Position numbers and translations under genes: made by a program | The notes under the pieces: generated by a model | What the model saw: only the letters and a program-made list of their open reading frames with translations | Database searches by the model: none | Told to the model about the DNA's origin: nothing | Assembly (NCBI RefSeq): GCF_014199195.1 | Contig: NZ_JACIJE010000003.1 | Coordinates: forward strand, 372,001 to 436,000 | Length of the DNA: 64,000 nt | From: Neoroseomonas alkaliterrae | GTDB lineage: Bacteria; Pseudomonadota; Alphaproteobacteria; Acetobacterales; Acetobacteraceae | Direction: 5' to 3' | Part shown: positions 46,623 to 57,817 of the stretch, piece by piece | Numbering within the stretch: position 1 is the first letter of the stretch | Layout: each line of letters opens with the position of its first letter

Positions 46623-47603
46623 ATGAGCCGCGTCGCGGTTCTCGGCGCCGGCGCCTGGGGCACGGCGCTCGCCATCCAGGCGCATCGCGCCGGGCGGGAG
46701 GTGGCGCTCTGGGCGCGCGATGCGGCGCGCGCCGCCGCGATGGCCGCGGCGCGGGCGAATGAGCGCTACCTGCCCGGCGCCGTGCTGCCCGAGGGGCTGC
46801 GGATCACCGCGGATGCCGAGGAAGCCCTGGCCGGCGCGGCGCTGGTGCTCGCCGTGGTGCCCGCCCAGGGGCTGGGGCCGGTGCTGGCCGGTCTGCCGCG
46901 GCTCGATGCGCCGCTGCTCGTCTGCGCCAAGGGTGTCGAGGCCGGGACGCTGCGCCTGCCTCTGGAGGTGGTCGAGGCCGTCCGCCCAGGCACGGTTGCG
47001 GGGGTGCTCTCGGGCCCGAATTTCGCGCATGAGGTCGCGCGGGGCCTTCCCGCCGCGGCGGTGGTGGCGGCGGCCGACCCGGCGCTGCGCGAGGCGGGGC
47101 TGGCGCTGCTCGGCTCGCCCGGCTTCCGGCTCTATGCGGGGGAGGATCCGGTCGGCGCGCAGGTCGGCGGCGCGGCGAAGAACGTGATCGCCATCGCCGC
47201 CGGGGCGGTGATCGGCGCGGGCCTTGGGGAGAATGCGCGCGCCGCCCTCGTCACGCGCGGGCTTGCGGAACTCTCGCGGCTTGCCGTCGCGCTGGGCGGG
47301 CGGGCGGAGACGGCGGCCGGCCTCTCGGGCCTCGGGGACCTGGTTCTGACCTGCGCGGGGCCGGGCAGCCGCAACATGTCGCTCGGGCTGGCGCTGGGGC
47401 GGGGTGAGACGCTGGACGGCGCGCTGGCCGGCCGCGCCGGCGTGACCGAGGGCGTGGCGACCGCGCCGGCCCTCGTCGCCCGCGCCGCATCGGTCGCCGT
47501 GGAACTGCCGATCTGCGCCGCGGTCGCGGAACTGCTCGCCGGGCGGATCACGGTGGCGGATGCGATGGCGCGGCTGCTCGCGCGGCCGCAGCGCAGCGAG
47601 TAG
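46623..47603 (+). CDS. gpsA: NAD(P)H-dependent glycerol-3-phosphate dehydrogenase
   Basis: A 326-residue enzyme. VAVLGAGAWGTALAIQAHRA binds the cofactor, LVCAKGVEAGTLRLPLEVV and SGPNFAHEVARGLPAAAVV bind substrate, and GGAAKNVIAIAAGAVIGAGL includes the catalytic lysine. GLSGLGDLVLTC is also conserved. It makes glycerol-3-phosphate for phospholipid synthesis. The ATG at 46623 sits directly before the Rossmann strand; a start 27 bases upstream is less likely. Confidence 0.96.
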   Translation: MSRVAVLGAGAWGTALAIQAHRAGREVALWARDAARAAAMAAARANERYLPGAVLPEGLRITADAEEALAGAALVLAVVPAQGLGPVLAGLPRLDAPLLVCAKGVEAGTLRLPLEVVEAVRPGTVAGVLSGPNFAHEVARGLPAAAVVAAADPALREAGLALLGSPGFRLYAGEDPVGAQVGGAAKNVIAIAAGAVIGAGLGENARAALVTRGLAELSRLAVALGGRAETAAGLSGLGDLVLTCAGPGSRNMSLGLALGRGETLDGALAGRAGVTEGVATAPALVARAASVAVELPICAAVAELLAGRITVADAMARLLARPQRSE

Positions 47604-47612
47604 CGGGCCGGA

Positions 47613-47888
47613 TCAGGCGCTGCGCGCGAGTTCCTGGTCGTGCAGGTTCCGCACCGCCGCGACATAGGCGGATTGCGTCCCGCTGATCAGCGCCTCGTTC
47701 AATTGGCGCAGCAGGCGTTCGAGGTCGTCGGTGCGGCACAGTTCGAGCGACAGCGGCCCGCCGCGCTGGGTCGCGCGATAGGAACCGTCGCTCAGACGGT
47801 CGATCTCGATCGTGCTGGCACCACCGGCCACAGGGCGGAGCGTGATGATCACGTCATCCGGCTGCGGATGGTCCTGCGTCTCAGCCAT
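47613..47888 (-). CDS. Small hypothetical protein
   Basis: 91 residues: an acidic start (MAETQDHPQPDDVIITLRPV), two short strands (STIEIDRLSDGSYRATQRGG) and a helical end (LERLLRQLNEALISGTQSAY). GAGGA lies before the ATG. The codon pattern and convergence with gpsA (10-base gap) support it as real. I do not recognise a family. It is cytoplasmic by composition. Confidence 0.6.
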   Translation of the reverse strand: MAETQDHPQPDDVIITLRPVAGGASTIEIDRLSDGSYRATQRGGPLSLELCRTDDLERLLRQLNEALISGTQSAYVAAVRNLHDQELARSA

Positions 47889-48259
47889 TGGGCGTCGTGT
47901 CCTCGCAGTGGGGGGTCAGGACACGGCGCCGCCTTCCTGGCGGCCACCGCTGGCTCTCCGGCCGCCGCGGCGCATCACTGCGGCATGGCGGTCATCGAAC
48001 CGACTCACACAATATCTCCGCGCCCGGGCCGGGCCAGCGACCAGCGGTAGCGTCGTTCCGGCCCAGGCAGCGCGGTCCGGGGGCGATGGCGCGTCAGGGA
48101 AGGGTTCACGATCCCGGGAGCCGATAAATTCTGGCTGTTTTTCAGATGGTTGGCGTGGTTTGGCTCAGTTGTCGCGTGAGCGGGAAACCACGGAAAGGAT
48201 GCGCTGTCTCGCATTTCGAGACATCGCGCGCCCGCATTATTTTTTCGCGCCCACGCTTC
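47889..48259. other. 371-base intergenic stretch with AT-richer patches
   Basis: No gene is supported. The region separates the RTX gene stop from the start of the small hypothetical. It contains a perfect 7-bp hairpin TGTCTCG-CATTT-CGAGACA (48204-48222) and an unusual T-run (ATTATTTTTTCG, 48237-48247) just past the RTX stop. Either might contribute to termination on the minus strand, but the T-run is on the wrong strand for a standard intrinsic terminator there. Confidence 0.5.
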
Positions 48260-51200
48260 TCATCGCGCCCGGATTGAAAGGGGTTGCATGCCCGCGCGCG
48301 CGGCGATCCGCGCGCGAATCCGGGCCAGGGCGGCATCGCCTTCCGCAACCACCGGTGCGCAGGCGCGGGCGGCGTAAATTCCGTTGCTCCTGTACGCCGC
48401 GAAATCCGCGGTCAGCGCCGTGACCGCGCCATTGCCGAAGAGGTGCCGGTTGCCGTCGTCGAGGTAGCTCTCGGTCACCGCGCCCTCGGACAGCAGCAGG
48501 CCGTGCTCCTCGAGCTCGACATGCCAATAGGTGACGCTGCGCGCCCAGATCTCCTGCACGATGGTCGTGCCGTTCACCAGCAGCTTCGCAGGCACCAGCC
48601 GCCCATCGAGGAACAGCGCGTGGTCCGGGCTGACGCGCAGGTCGCGGTGCGGCATGCCGTCCCCGAGCGCACCGGCCCGGATGCAGACCGGCGCCACCCG
48701 GGCCGGGTCGCGCTGGCGGGTCAGGTCGATGCGCGTGTGGCCGACCCAGCGCAGCGGCCGCAGCGGCGCGCCGCCATGCAGGGTGACGACCAGGTCGCCG
48801 GCGCGCAGCCGCTCGACCGGCACCTCCCCCCACGCGGTCGCGATGCGCGTGCCTTCCGCGAAGCAGACCACGTTGTCATCGGCCGGGTCGTAGCCGAAGA
48901 CGGTCAGCGTGTCGGCGCCGCGCACGAACAGCGTCGGCCCGCCCGGCACGCCCGGCGGGATCACGGTCCAGGGGTTGTTGCCCGGGTTCCATCCCTGCAG
49001 GTCGAGCGTGTCGGCGCCCGGGCCGAGATTGATGGTGTCGTTCCCGTCGCCGTCGTTCCAGACGAAGCTGTCGTCGCCGCCGCCGAGGTCGATGCTGTCC
49101 GCCCCCGCACCCGAGACGACGGTGTCCGCGCCCGAGGTCAGGACGTAGGACTCGAAGCCGCTGATCGTGTCCGTGCCGCCATGGCCGTCGGCGACGGTGT
49201 CGTCGTCGAGGTTCAGGAAGACGGGGCCGGGCGAACCGCTGTAGTCGAGGCTGTCCACCCCCGCGCCGCCGGCGAGGCTGTCATTGCCGGCCGAGCCGAT
49301 GACGGTGTCGTTGCCGTCCCCGCCGTTGATCGTCTCGGCATCGGCGCTGCCGATCAGGCTGTCGTTGCCGTCCCCGCCCAGCAGCGTGTCCGCACCGCCA
49401 CCGCCGACGATCGTGTCGTTGCCCGCACCACCGTCGAGGACATTCGCCCCGGCCCCACCCACCAGCGAATCCGCGTTCGCGCTGCCCAGCACGTTCTCGA
49501 CGCTGACCAGGCTGTCATTGCCCGCCCCGCCGCCCGCCGTGCCGTTGCCCGCCGCATCCAGCGCCACCGTCACACCCGACGCCGCACCCGCGTAGGAGGC
49601 CCAGTCGCTCCCCACCCCGCCGATCAGCGTGTCGTTGCCGCCGCCGCCATTGAGCGTGTCGTCGCCCGCGCCGCCGTCGAACAGGTTGGGTCCGCCGCCC
49701 GGCCCGCCGGTGATGAGGTCGTTGCCCGAACCGCCCAGCACGTTCTCGATGCTGACCAGGCTGTCATTGCCGGCATCGGCGCCCCCGGCGCCGGTGCCAT
49801 TGCCCGCATCGTTGAGCGCGACGGTGAGGTTGCTGGTCGCGTCGCGATAGTCGGCGACATCGGTGCCCGTGCCGCCGATCAGGCTGTCATTGCCCGCCCC
49901 GCCGGACAGCGTGTCGTTGCCGTCGCCGCCGTCGAGCGTGTCGTTGCCATCGCCGCCCGAGATCGTGTCGCTGTCCGCGCCGCCCGAAAGGCTGTCCGCT
50001 CCCGCGCCGCCGATCAGCGTGTCGTTGCCCGTCGCGCCGGTCAGGGTGTCGTTGCCGGCACCGCCGTCGATGAAGTTGTCGGCCGCGCTGCCGAGCACGG
50101 AATCATTGGCCGCGGTGCCGAGCACGTTCTCGAAGGCGCGGATCGTGTCCGTGCCCGCGCCGCCGCTCGCCGTCTCGGCCGCGAGGTTGGCCGTCACCCC
50201 GGCGGTGACGGTGCGATAGTCGAGCCAGTCGGTTCCGCCGCCGCCGGCCAGGCTGTCGTTGCCCGCCGTGCCAACCACCGTGTCGTCGCCGGCGCCGGCG
50301 TCGATCGTCTCGTTCTGCGCGCCGCCGAGCAGGCTGTCATTGCCCGCGCCGCCCAGGATCGTGTCGATGCCGCCCGAGCCGTCGATCGTGTCGTTGCCGT
50401 CGCCGCCATCGAGGAAGTCGGCGTCGCTCGCGGCGGTGCCGCTGCTCCCGATGATGAGGTCGTCACCGCCCTGCCCGAAGGCGCTGTCGCCGAGCGTGGT
50501 GACGATGGTGTCGTTGCCCTCGCCGCCGAGGATCGAGTTGTCGAAGTTCGAGCTCCCCAGCAGCGAGTCGTTGCCCGCGCCGCCGATCAGGTGCTCGAAC
50601 ACGTTGGCGCCGAAACTGTCCCCCTGCGCATGCCCGCCCGCGACGAAGCCGGTCGCGAGGTCCACCGTCACGCCCACGGTGTCCGAGGCGTAGGAGAGGG
50701 TGTCGGTGCCGCCGGAATCGACGAAGGTGTCCGCGCCCGCGCCGCCCTCGATCCAGTCGTTGTCCGCGCCGCCGCTCAGCGAATCATTGCCGGCGCCGCC
50801 GAGCAGGGTGTCGTTGCCGGCATCGCCGAGCAGCGTGTCGGCGCCTTCGCCGCCAAGGACGGAGTCATTGCCCGCCCCCGCATTGACGAAGTCGGTCCCG
50901 GCCCCGGCATCCACCGTGTCGTTGCCGCCGCCGGCGAGGATGCTGTCGTTGCCGCCGCCGCCCAGGATCGAATCGGCACCGCCGGCGCCGACGATGGTGT
51001 CGTTCCCCTCGCCGCCGTCGAGCGTATCGGGGTTGGTGTTGGTGCTGCCGATGGTGGCGCCGACCAGGCTGTCATCGCCGGTATCGCCGAACAGCCAGTC
51101 GAGGCCGCTGCCGCCGATCAGCGTGTCGTTGTCGTCGCCGCCGCGGATGGTGTCGTTGCCGCTCTCGCCACGCAGCGAATCATTGCCCGCATTGCCGACG

Positions 51201-51301
51201 AGCGAGTCGTTGCCGCCTTGGGCGCCGGCGGGCGAATCGCCGCCCGCTCCGCCGATGAAGGTGTCTGCGTTGTTGCTCGGACCGCCAGCAGACCAGGACA
51301 T
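48260..51301 (-). CDS. Large RTX-repeat protein with C-terminal Hint (hedgehog/intein) domain
   Basis: A 1013-residue acidic protein with no signal peptide. Residues about 35-800 are dozens of RTX nonapeptides of the GGxGxDxLx type (GGAGNDTL, GGDGNDTI), broken by longer spacers such as DTLSYASDTVGVTVDLATGF, forming calcium-binding beta-rolls. Residues 813-1013 are a Hint_2 domain: the nucleophile Cys813 in CFAEGTRIATAWGEVPVERL, then LRVSPDHALFLDGRLVPA. Hint domains can self-cleave, so the RTX part may be released or attached after export. RTX proteins normally leave by type I secretion; no such exporter is nearby. The ATG at 51301 has the ribosome-binding site GAGGAG 7 bases upstream. Confidence 0.93.
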   Translation of the reverse strand: MSWSAGGPSNNADTFIGGAGGDSPAGAQGGNDSLVGNAGNDSLRGESGNDTIRGGDDNDTLIGGSGLDWLFGDTGDDSLVGATIGSTNTNPDTLDGGEGNDTIVGAGGADSILGGGGNDSILAGGGNDTVDAGAGTDFVNAGAGNDSVLGGEGADTLLGDAGNDTLLGGAGNDSLSGGADNDWIEGGAGADTFVDSGGTDTLSYASDTVGVTVDLATGFVAGGHAQGDSFGANVFEHLIGGAGNDSLLGSSNFDNSILGGEGNDTIVTTLGDSAFGQGGDDLIIGSSGTAASDADFLDGGDGNDTIDGSGGIDTILGGAGNDSLLGGAQNETIDAGAGDDTVVGTAGNDSLAGGGGTDWLDYRTVTAGVTANLAAETASGGAGTDTIRAFENVLGTAANDSVLGSAADNFIDGGAGNDTLTGATGNDTLIGGAGADSLSGGADSDTISGGDGNDTLDGGDGNDTLSGGAGNDSLIGGTGTDVADYRDATSNLTVALNDAGNGTGAGGADAGNDSLVSIENVLGGSGNDLITGGPGGGPNLFDGGAGDDTLNGGGGNDTLIGGVGSDWASYAGAASGVTVALDAAGNGTAGGGAGNDSLVSVENVLGSANADSLVGGAGANVLDGGAGNDTIVGGGGADTLLGGDGNDSLIGSADAETINGGDGNDTVIGSAGNDSLAGGAGVDSLDYSGSPGPVFLNLDDDTVADGHGGTDTISGFESYVLTSGADTVVSGAGADSIDLGGGDDSFVWNDGDGNDTINLGPGADTLDLQGWNPGNNPWTVIPPGVPGGPTLFVRGADTLTVFGYDPADDNVVCFAEGTRIATAWGEVPVERLRAGDLVVTLHGGAPLRPLRWVGHTRIDLTRQRDPARVAPVCIRAGALGDGMPHRDLRVSPDHALFLDGRLVPAKLLVNGTTIVQEIWARSVTYWHVELEEHGLLLSEGAVTESYLDDGNRHLFGNGAVTALTADFAAYRSNGIYAARACAPVVAEGDAALARIRARIAARAGMQPLSIRAR
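49040..51260 (-). repeat. 27-base-periodic RTX coding repeats
   Basis: On the coding strand, units such as GGCGGCGCGGGCAACGAC recur at multiples of nine bases, giving the nonapeptide GGxGNDxLx. The DNA repeats are imperfect, with spacers, so the array can expand or contract by recombination. This is a coding repeat, not a CRISPR array. Confidence 0.85.
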
Positions 51302-51742
51302 GGCGTTCTCCTCAGGCGTCGTGCGCCGCGCGGCGGCGGGAAGGGGTGGCGGAGAGGTTCGCGGCACGCCGCGCAGGCGGGGTCGTCGTGATGCCGCGGT
51401 CGCAGCCTTCCACGCCCGGCATGACCCGGGGCTCCGTCAGGGCTGGCGGGAACGGGCAGACTCGGGACGGCAACGCAACCTCTCGAATTCGTGAAAAGAT
51501 CCAACGATTCGAACGATGAGCGTTGCCAATTACCGCCCGGAACGAATGCTCGCCAGGAGTTTTCCTCGGTGCAAGGCCCTCGAGAATATTAATCTTTCGT
51601 ATTGCAATTCATGCGCGCCGGACGCCCCGCCGGTTGCATCTGTCGGGCGAAGGCGCGGCGTGCGCACCGCCCTTCGCTCGCACCGCTGCCGCCCCCATTC
51701 CCGCGCGCCCGATCGTGCCGGCGCCGCGTCCGCGCCCTGACC
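51302..51742. other. 441-base upstream region of the RTX gene
   Basis: No gene is supported. The part 51480-51615 is markedly AT-richer than the rest of the window (for example GAGAATATTAATCTTTCGTATTGC) and probably holds the RTX promoter. I could not fix -35 and -10 boxes with proper spacing. The remainder is GC-rich and borders the ccmB stop. Confidence 0.5.
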
Positions 51743-52402
51743 CTATTCCGCCGTCAGCGCCGCGCCGGCCGCGACCGGCGCCAGCGGGGCGGCGAGCGCG
51801 AGTCCGGCCCCGAGCAGCAGCAGGAAGGGCGCCGGCGAGAGGCCCGAGGCGGCCGCCTCGATCGCCGCCGCGCCGAAGATCACCGCCGGGATGGCAAGCG
51901 GCAGCACCAGCAGCGGCAGCAGCACGCCGCCCCGCCGCGCGCCCAGCGTCAGCGCCGCCCCCACCGTGCCGAGCAGCGAGAGCAGCGCGGTGGCGAGGGC
52001 GAGCGCCGCCACCGCCGCGCCCCAGGCCTCGACCGGCAGGTTGAGCAGCGCCGCGGCCACCGGGCTCGCGGCGATCAGCGGCAGGCCGGTGGTGATCCAG
52101 TGCCCGAGCGCCTTGGCCGCCGCGATCACGCCGCGCGGCAGGCCCGAGAGCAGGAGCTGATCGAGCGTCCCGTCCTCGGCATCGGCGCCGAACAGCCGGT
52201 CGAGCGGCAGCAGCGCGGCGAGCAGTGCGGCGGCCAAGAGCGCCCCCGGGGCGATCCGCGCGAGCAGTTCCGGCGCCGGCCCCACGCCGAAGGGGAACAG
52301 CGCGCAGACCAGGACGAAGAACATCACCGCCGCCAGAGTGTCCGCCTTGTGGCGCAGCGCGAGCCGCACCTCGCGCCCGAGCAGCGCCAGGAAGCCGCTC
52401 AC
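51743..52402 (-). CDS. ccmB: Haem exporter permease CcmB
   Basis: A 219-residue protein with six membrane helices. FLALLGREVRLALRHKADTL is the typical CcmB start, and FGADAEDGTLDQLLLSGLP is its conserved cytoplasmic loop. With CcmA and CcmC it loads haem onto CcmE for cytochrome c maturation. The GTG start overlaps the ccmA stop by four bases. No ccmC, D, E or F follows in this window. Confidence 0.93.
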   Translation of the reverse strand: MSGFLALLGREVRLALRHKADTLAAVMFFVLVCALFPFGVGPAPELLARIAPGALLAAALLAALLPLDRLFGADAEDGTLDQLLLSGLPRGVIAAAKALGHWITTGLPLIAASPVAAALLNLPVEAWGAAVAALALATALLSLLGTVGAALTLGARRGGVLLPLLVLPLAIPAVIFGAAAIEAAASGLSPAPFLLLLGAGLALAAPLAPVAAGAALTAE

Positions 52403-53010
52403 AGCCGCAGTTCCCGCGCATCGGGCAGCGGCAGCGGCAGATGCGTCGCCGCCACCACGATGCCGCCGCGCGCGCGATGGTCCGCAAGGATCGGCCCGAG
52501 CCGCTCGACCGAGGCGGCATCGAGCCCCGTGGTCGGCTCGTCGAGCAGCCAGAGCGGCACCGGGGCCAGCACGAGCCGCGCGAGGGCGAGCCGCCGCCGC
52601 TGCCCCGCCGACAGCACCCGCGCCGGCAGGTCGGCCAGCGGCGCGAGCGCCAGCGCCTCGAGCGCGGGCATCACCGCCCCGCCCCACAGCCGGGCGAAGA
52701 GGGCGAGATTTTCGGCCACCGTCAGCGCCGGCTTCAGCGCATCCTGGTGCGAGACGTAGCGTAGCCGCGCGGCATGGGCGGAGGGCTCGGCGCCGACATC
52801 CTCGCCCCGCCACAGCACCGCGCCCTCGGCCGGGGGCAGCAGCCCGGCCAGGATGCGCAGCAGGGTGGACTTGCCCGCGCCATTGGCGCCGGTCAGCAGC
52901 AGCGCCGCACCGGCGGGCAGGCCGAAGGACAGCCCGGCGAAGACCGCCCGCTCGCCGCGCAGGCAGGCGAGGTCGCGCGCCTCGAGCACCACTCCGCCGG
53001 AACCCGCCAA
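52399..53010 (-). CDS. ccmA: Haem exporter ATP-binding protein CcmA
   Basis: A 203-residue ABC ATPase, short as is usual for CcmA: Walker A TGANGAGKST, signature LSAGQRRRLALARL, Walker B LWLLDEPTTGLD and H-loop ATHLPLPL. VSHQDALKPALTVAENL is family-typical. The listed start is a TTG; GTG codons at 52992 or 52989, just before VLEARDLAC, are realistic alternatives. It is divergent from acnA 102 bases away, an arrangement seen in other Rhodospirillales. Confidence 0.93.
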   Translation of the reverse strand: MAGSGGVVLEARDLACLRGERAVFAGLSFGLPAGAALLLTGANGAGKSTLLRILAGLLPPAEGAVLWRGEDVGAEPSAHAARLRYVSHQDALKPALTVAENLALFARLWGGAVMPALEALALAPLADLPARVLSAGQRRRLALARLVLAPVPLWLLDEPTTGLDAASVERLGPILADHRARGGIVVAATHLPLPLPDARELRL

Positions 53011-53112
53011 ACCCGCCCCCGCTCCATGGACCGCCGCCGGCCGCCATGCTTAAAGGCGCCGCGAACCGCGGCCGCGCAAGGCCGCCCTTGAAGCAAGGAA
53101 GGGCACCCAGCA

Positions 53113-55809
<2,697 letters not shown>

Positions 55810-55838
55810 GCAGGCCGGCAACACCGGAGTTTCGAGGC

Positions 55839-55876
55839 AAGGGCGCGGTTCCGCGAAGGGGCCGCGCCCTTCTTCA
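55839..55876 (+). terminator. Intrinsic terminator after acnA
   Basis: AAGGGCGCGG (55839-55848) pairs with CCGCGCCCTT (55862-55871), giving a perfect 10-bp stem with a 13-base loop, followed by CTTCAT. The T-tail is short, but the position, 30 bases past the stop, is right. Confidence 0.7.
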
Positions 55877-55981
55877 TGGCCTGAAGCATTGCAGCGCGCG
55901 CGACGCGGCGCCACGCGAGGCTCCCGGGTCAGCCGGGGCCTGCTGTAGTCTCCCGGCCCGGCCTGAACGAAAGCGGCGACG

Positions 55982-56491
55982 ATGATCGACATCTACATCT
56001 GGACGGCGCGCGAGGGCGCCTGGGGCCACGCGGCGATGTACGTCCACAACGAGGCGACGGGCGAGCGGCGCTACATCTCCTTCTGGCCGCGCGTCATCGC
56101 CTGCGCGGGGCAGAACCCGTTCGCCGGATGCGCCCCGGGGGCGAACACCTGGCGCAGCGACTGCGACCTCGAGGGGCGCGAGCCCAACCACGACTTCATC
56201 TTCAACTTCGGCCGCACGGACGAGCTGGACGAGGCGGGCATCCTCGCCGGCTGGGCGCGCATCAAGCGCGAGCAGCCGCGCTACGCCGCGCTGCGGCACA
56301 ATTGCTGCGACGTCATCGCCGGCCTGGTCCGCGAGGATGGCGGCGGCGCCCGCTTCCAGACCGAGTTCTTCGCCCCGCTCGTTCCCTGGACGCCCGGCCG
56401 GCTCTACGAGCTGATGCGCAACATCTCCATACGCGGCCGCGGGGCCCAGCGCCTCGTGCCGATGGGCCCGCCGCCCGATGTCGGCCCGTGA
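55982..56491 (+). CDS. Hypothetical protein, possible permuted papain-fold (NlpC/P60-like) enzyme
   Basis: A 169-residue protein without signal peptide. AREGAWGHAAMYVHNEATGE, then RRYISFWP, and later LRHNCCDVIAGLVREDGG give a histidine-first, cysteine-later order. That is the layout of circularly permuted NlpC/P60 or LRAT-like papain folds (GHA...NC-x2-V). On this reading His in WGHA and the Cys pair in HNCC would be catalytic, but this is inference and no family is certain. A possible amidase, acyltransferase or effector. Single gene after acnA, convergent with the MFS gene. Confidence 0.65.
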   Translation: MIDIYIWTAREGAWGHAAMYVHNEATGERRYISFWPRVIACAGQNPFAGCAPGANTWRSDCDLEGREPNHDFIFNFGRTDELDEAGILAGWARIKREQPRYAALRHNCCDVIAGLVREDGGGARFQTEFFAPLVPWTPGRLYELMRNISIRGRGAQRLVPMGPPPDVGP

Positions 56492-56600
56492 TCAGCAGCG
56501 CCCTGCCGCCGCCCTCGCCGCCACGCTCCGCCCATCCGGTTGGGCGGCATCGCGCACGGGCCGGGGCTGACGGCCAGCCGGAACCCATGCCCTCAGGCTG

Positions 56601-57728
56601 TCAGCCTCCGCCCGCGCGGCGGCCGAGCACAAGGGCCAGCGCCAGCGCGCACGTCGCGGCCATCCCCCAGAACACCGCCCCGCCGAGCGCCGCGTAGAAC
56701 CACCCCGCGGCCAGCGTCCCGGCCATCATCGCCGCGCCGATCCCGGCCGCGAGCAGGGTCTGCGCCGTCCCCGCCACCGCCGCCGGCACCGTCTGCTGCA
56801 TCACCCGCATGGTGGCGAGATGCATCGCCCCGAAGGTCAGCGCGTGCAGCGCCTGCGCCAGCACCAGCGCCGGCAGCGCCACCGTCCCGGCCGTGATTCC
56901 CCAGCGCAGCATCCCCGCCCCGGCCGCGACCAGCACCAGCCCGCGCGCGCCGAGCCTGTCCGCGACACCCTTGCCCCAGGCGAAGAGCGCCACCTCCGCC
57001 ACCACCGACCAGGCCCAGAGCAGCCCGATCACGCTCGAGGCCACGCCCGAGGCCGCCCAGTGGATGGAGCCGAAGGCGTAGTAGGCGGCGTGGCTGCCCT
57101 GCACCAGCGCGGCCACCGCCAGCAGCCGCCGGAAGGCGGGCATCGCGAGCACCGCGCGGAAGCCGCCGCCCGCGCGCCGCGCCACCGCCTCGCCCGGCGG
57201 CAGCGCCAGCGCCGCGAGGCCGGCCGCCGCCAGCGCGCCGGCCAGCAGCCAGGCGATGCTGGCGGCCCCCGCGCGATCCGCCACCCAGCCCGCGATCCCG
57301 GCGGCGAGGATGAAGGCCGCCGAGCCCACCGCGCGCACGCGCCCGTAATCCCAGCCCTCGGCCCGCGCCGCGCGCAGCGCCATGGCATCGCCGAGCGGCA
57401 CGACGCAGGCGAATGCCAGCGCGAAGAGCAGGTTCGCCGCCAGCAGCCCCGCGAAGCCCTGCGCGAGGCCGTAGAGGCACGCCGCCACCGCCGCGACCGC
57501 CGCGCCCGCCGCCATCACCGCCCTCGGCCGGCCCAGCGCATCCGCCGCCCGCCCGCCCAGCGGACCGGAAACGAGCCGCAGCGCCGCGCCGATGGTCAGG
57601 ATGGTGCCGACCTCGGCCGCGCTCAGCCCGGCGGCCGCCATCAGCGGCGGGATGAAGGGCAGCATCACCCCCACCGCCGCGAATTGGGCGGCGAAGAGCA
57701 GGGCGAAACGAAGCGCGGAAGATGTCAC
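56601..57728 (-). CDS. MFS transporter (phenylpropionate-transporter-like, MFS_1_like)
   Basis: A 375-residue 12-helix carrier. LRFALLFAAQFAAVGVMLPF opens helix 1, and PLGGRAADALGRPRAVMAAG holds the MFS basic loop. AYYAFGSIHWAASGVASSVI, followed by WAWSVVAEVALFAW, is characteristic of the PPP/HCAT group. The GTG at 57728 is taken as start because it directly precedes helix 1; an upstream ATG at 57782 would add 18 residues. The 5' end lies close to the divergent helicase gene. The substrate is unknown. Confidence 0.82.
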   Translation of the reverse strand: MTSSALRFALLFAAQFAAVGVMLPFIPPLMAAAGLSAAEVGTILTIGAALRLVSGPLGGRAADALGRPRAVMAAGAAVAAVAACLYGLAQGFAGLLAANLLFALAFACVVPLGDAMALRAARAEGWDYGRVRAVGSAAFILAAGIAGWVADRAGAASIAWLLAGALAAAGLAALALPPGEAVARRAGGGFRAVLAMPAFRRLLAVAALVQGSHAAYYAFGSIHWAASGVASSVIGLLWAWSVVAEVALFAWGKGVADRLGARGLVLVAAGAGMLRWGITAGTVALPALVLAQALHALTFGAMHLATMRVMQQTVPAAVAGTAQTLLAAGIGAAMMAGTLAAGWFYAALGGAVFWGMAATCALALALVLGRRAGGG

Positions 57729-57817
57729 GCGACAGCCATGCCGAAGCCCCCCGCCATGGACAAGTGCCGCGCCGCGTGCCACGGAAGCGCGCCCGCCACC
57801 TTGGAACGTCCGCGCGC

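Noticed and set aside
49040-51260. Regularly spaced repeats suggesting a CRISPR array
   Set aside because: The repeats are 27-base coding units of the GGxGxDxLx nonapeptide in frame with one gene, with no unique spacers and no cas genes nearby.
48284-51391. A 1035-codon open frame antisense to the RTX gene
   Set aside because: It is the reverse of the Gly/Asp repeat codons; the translation is a Val/Ala/Arg repeat with no family resemblance, and the RTX-Hint frame is certain.
51503-51517. AACGATTCGAACGAT upstream of the RTX gene as an operator
   Set aside because: Apart from its central TTCGAA it is not a true inverted repeat, only a short direct CGAT repeat, and no second site is seen.
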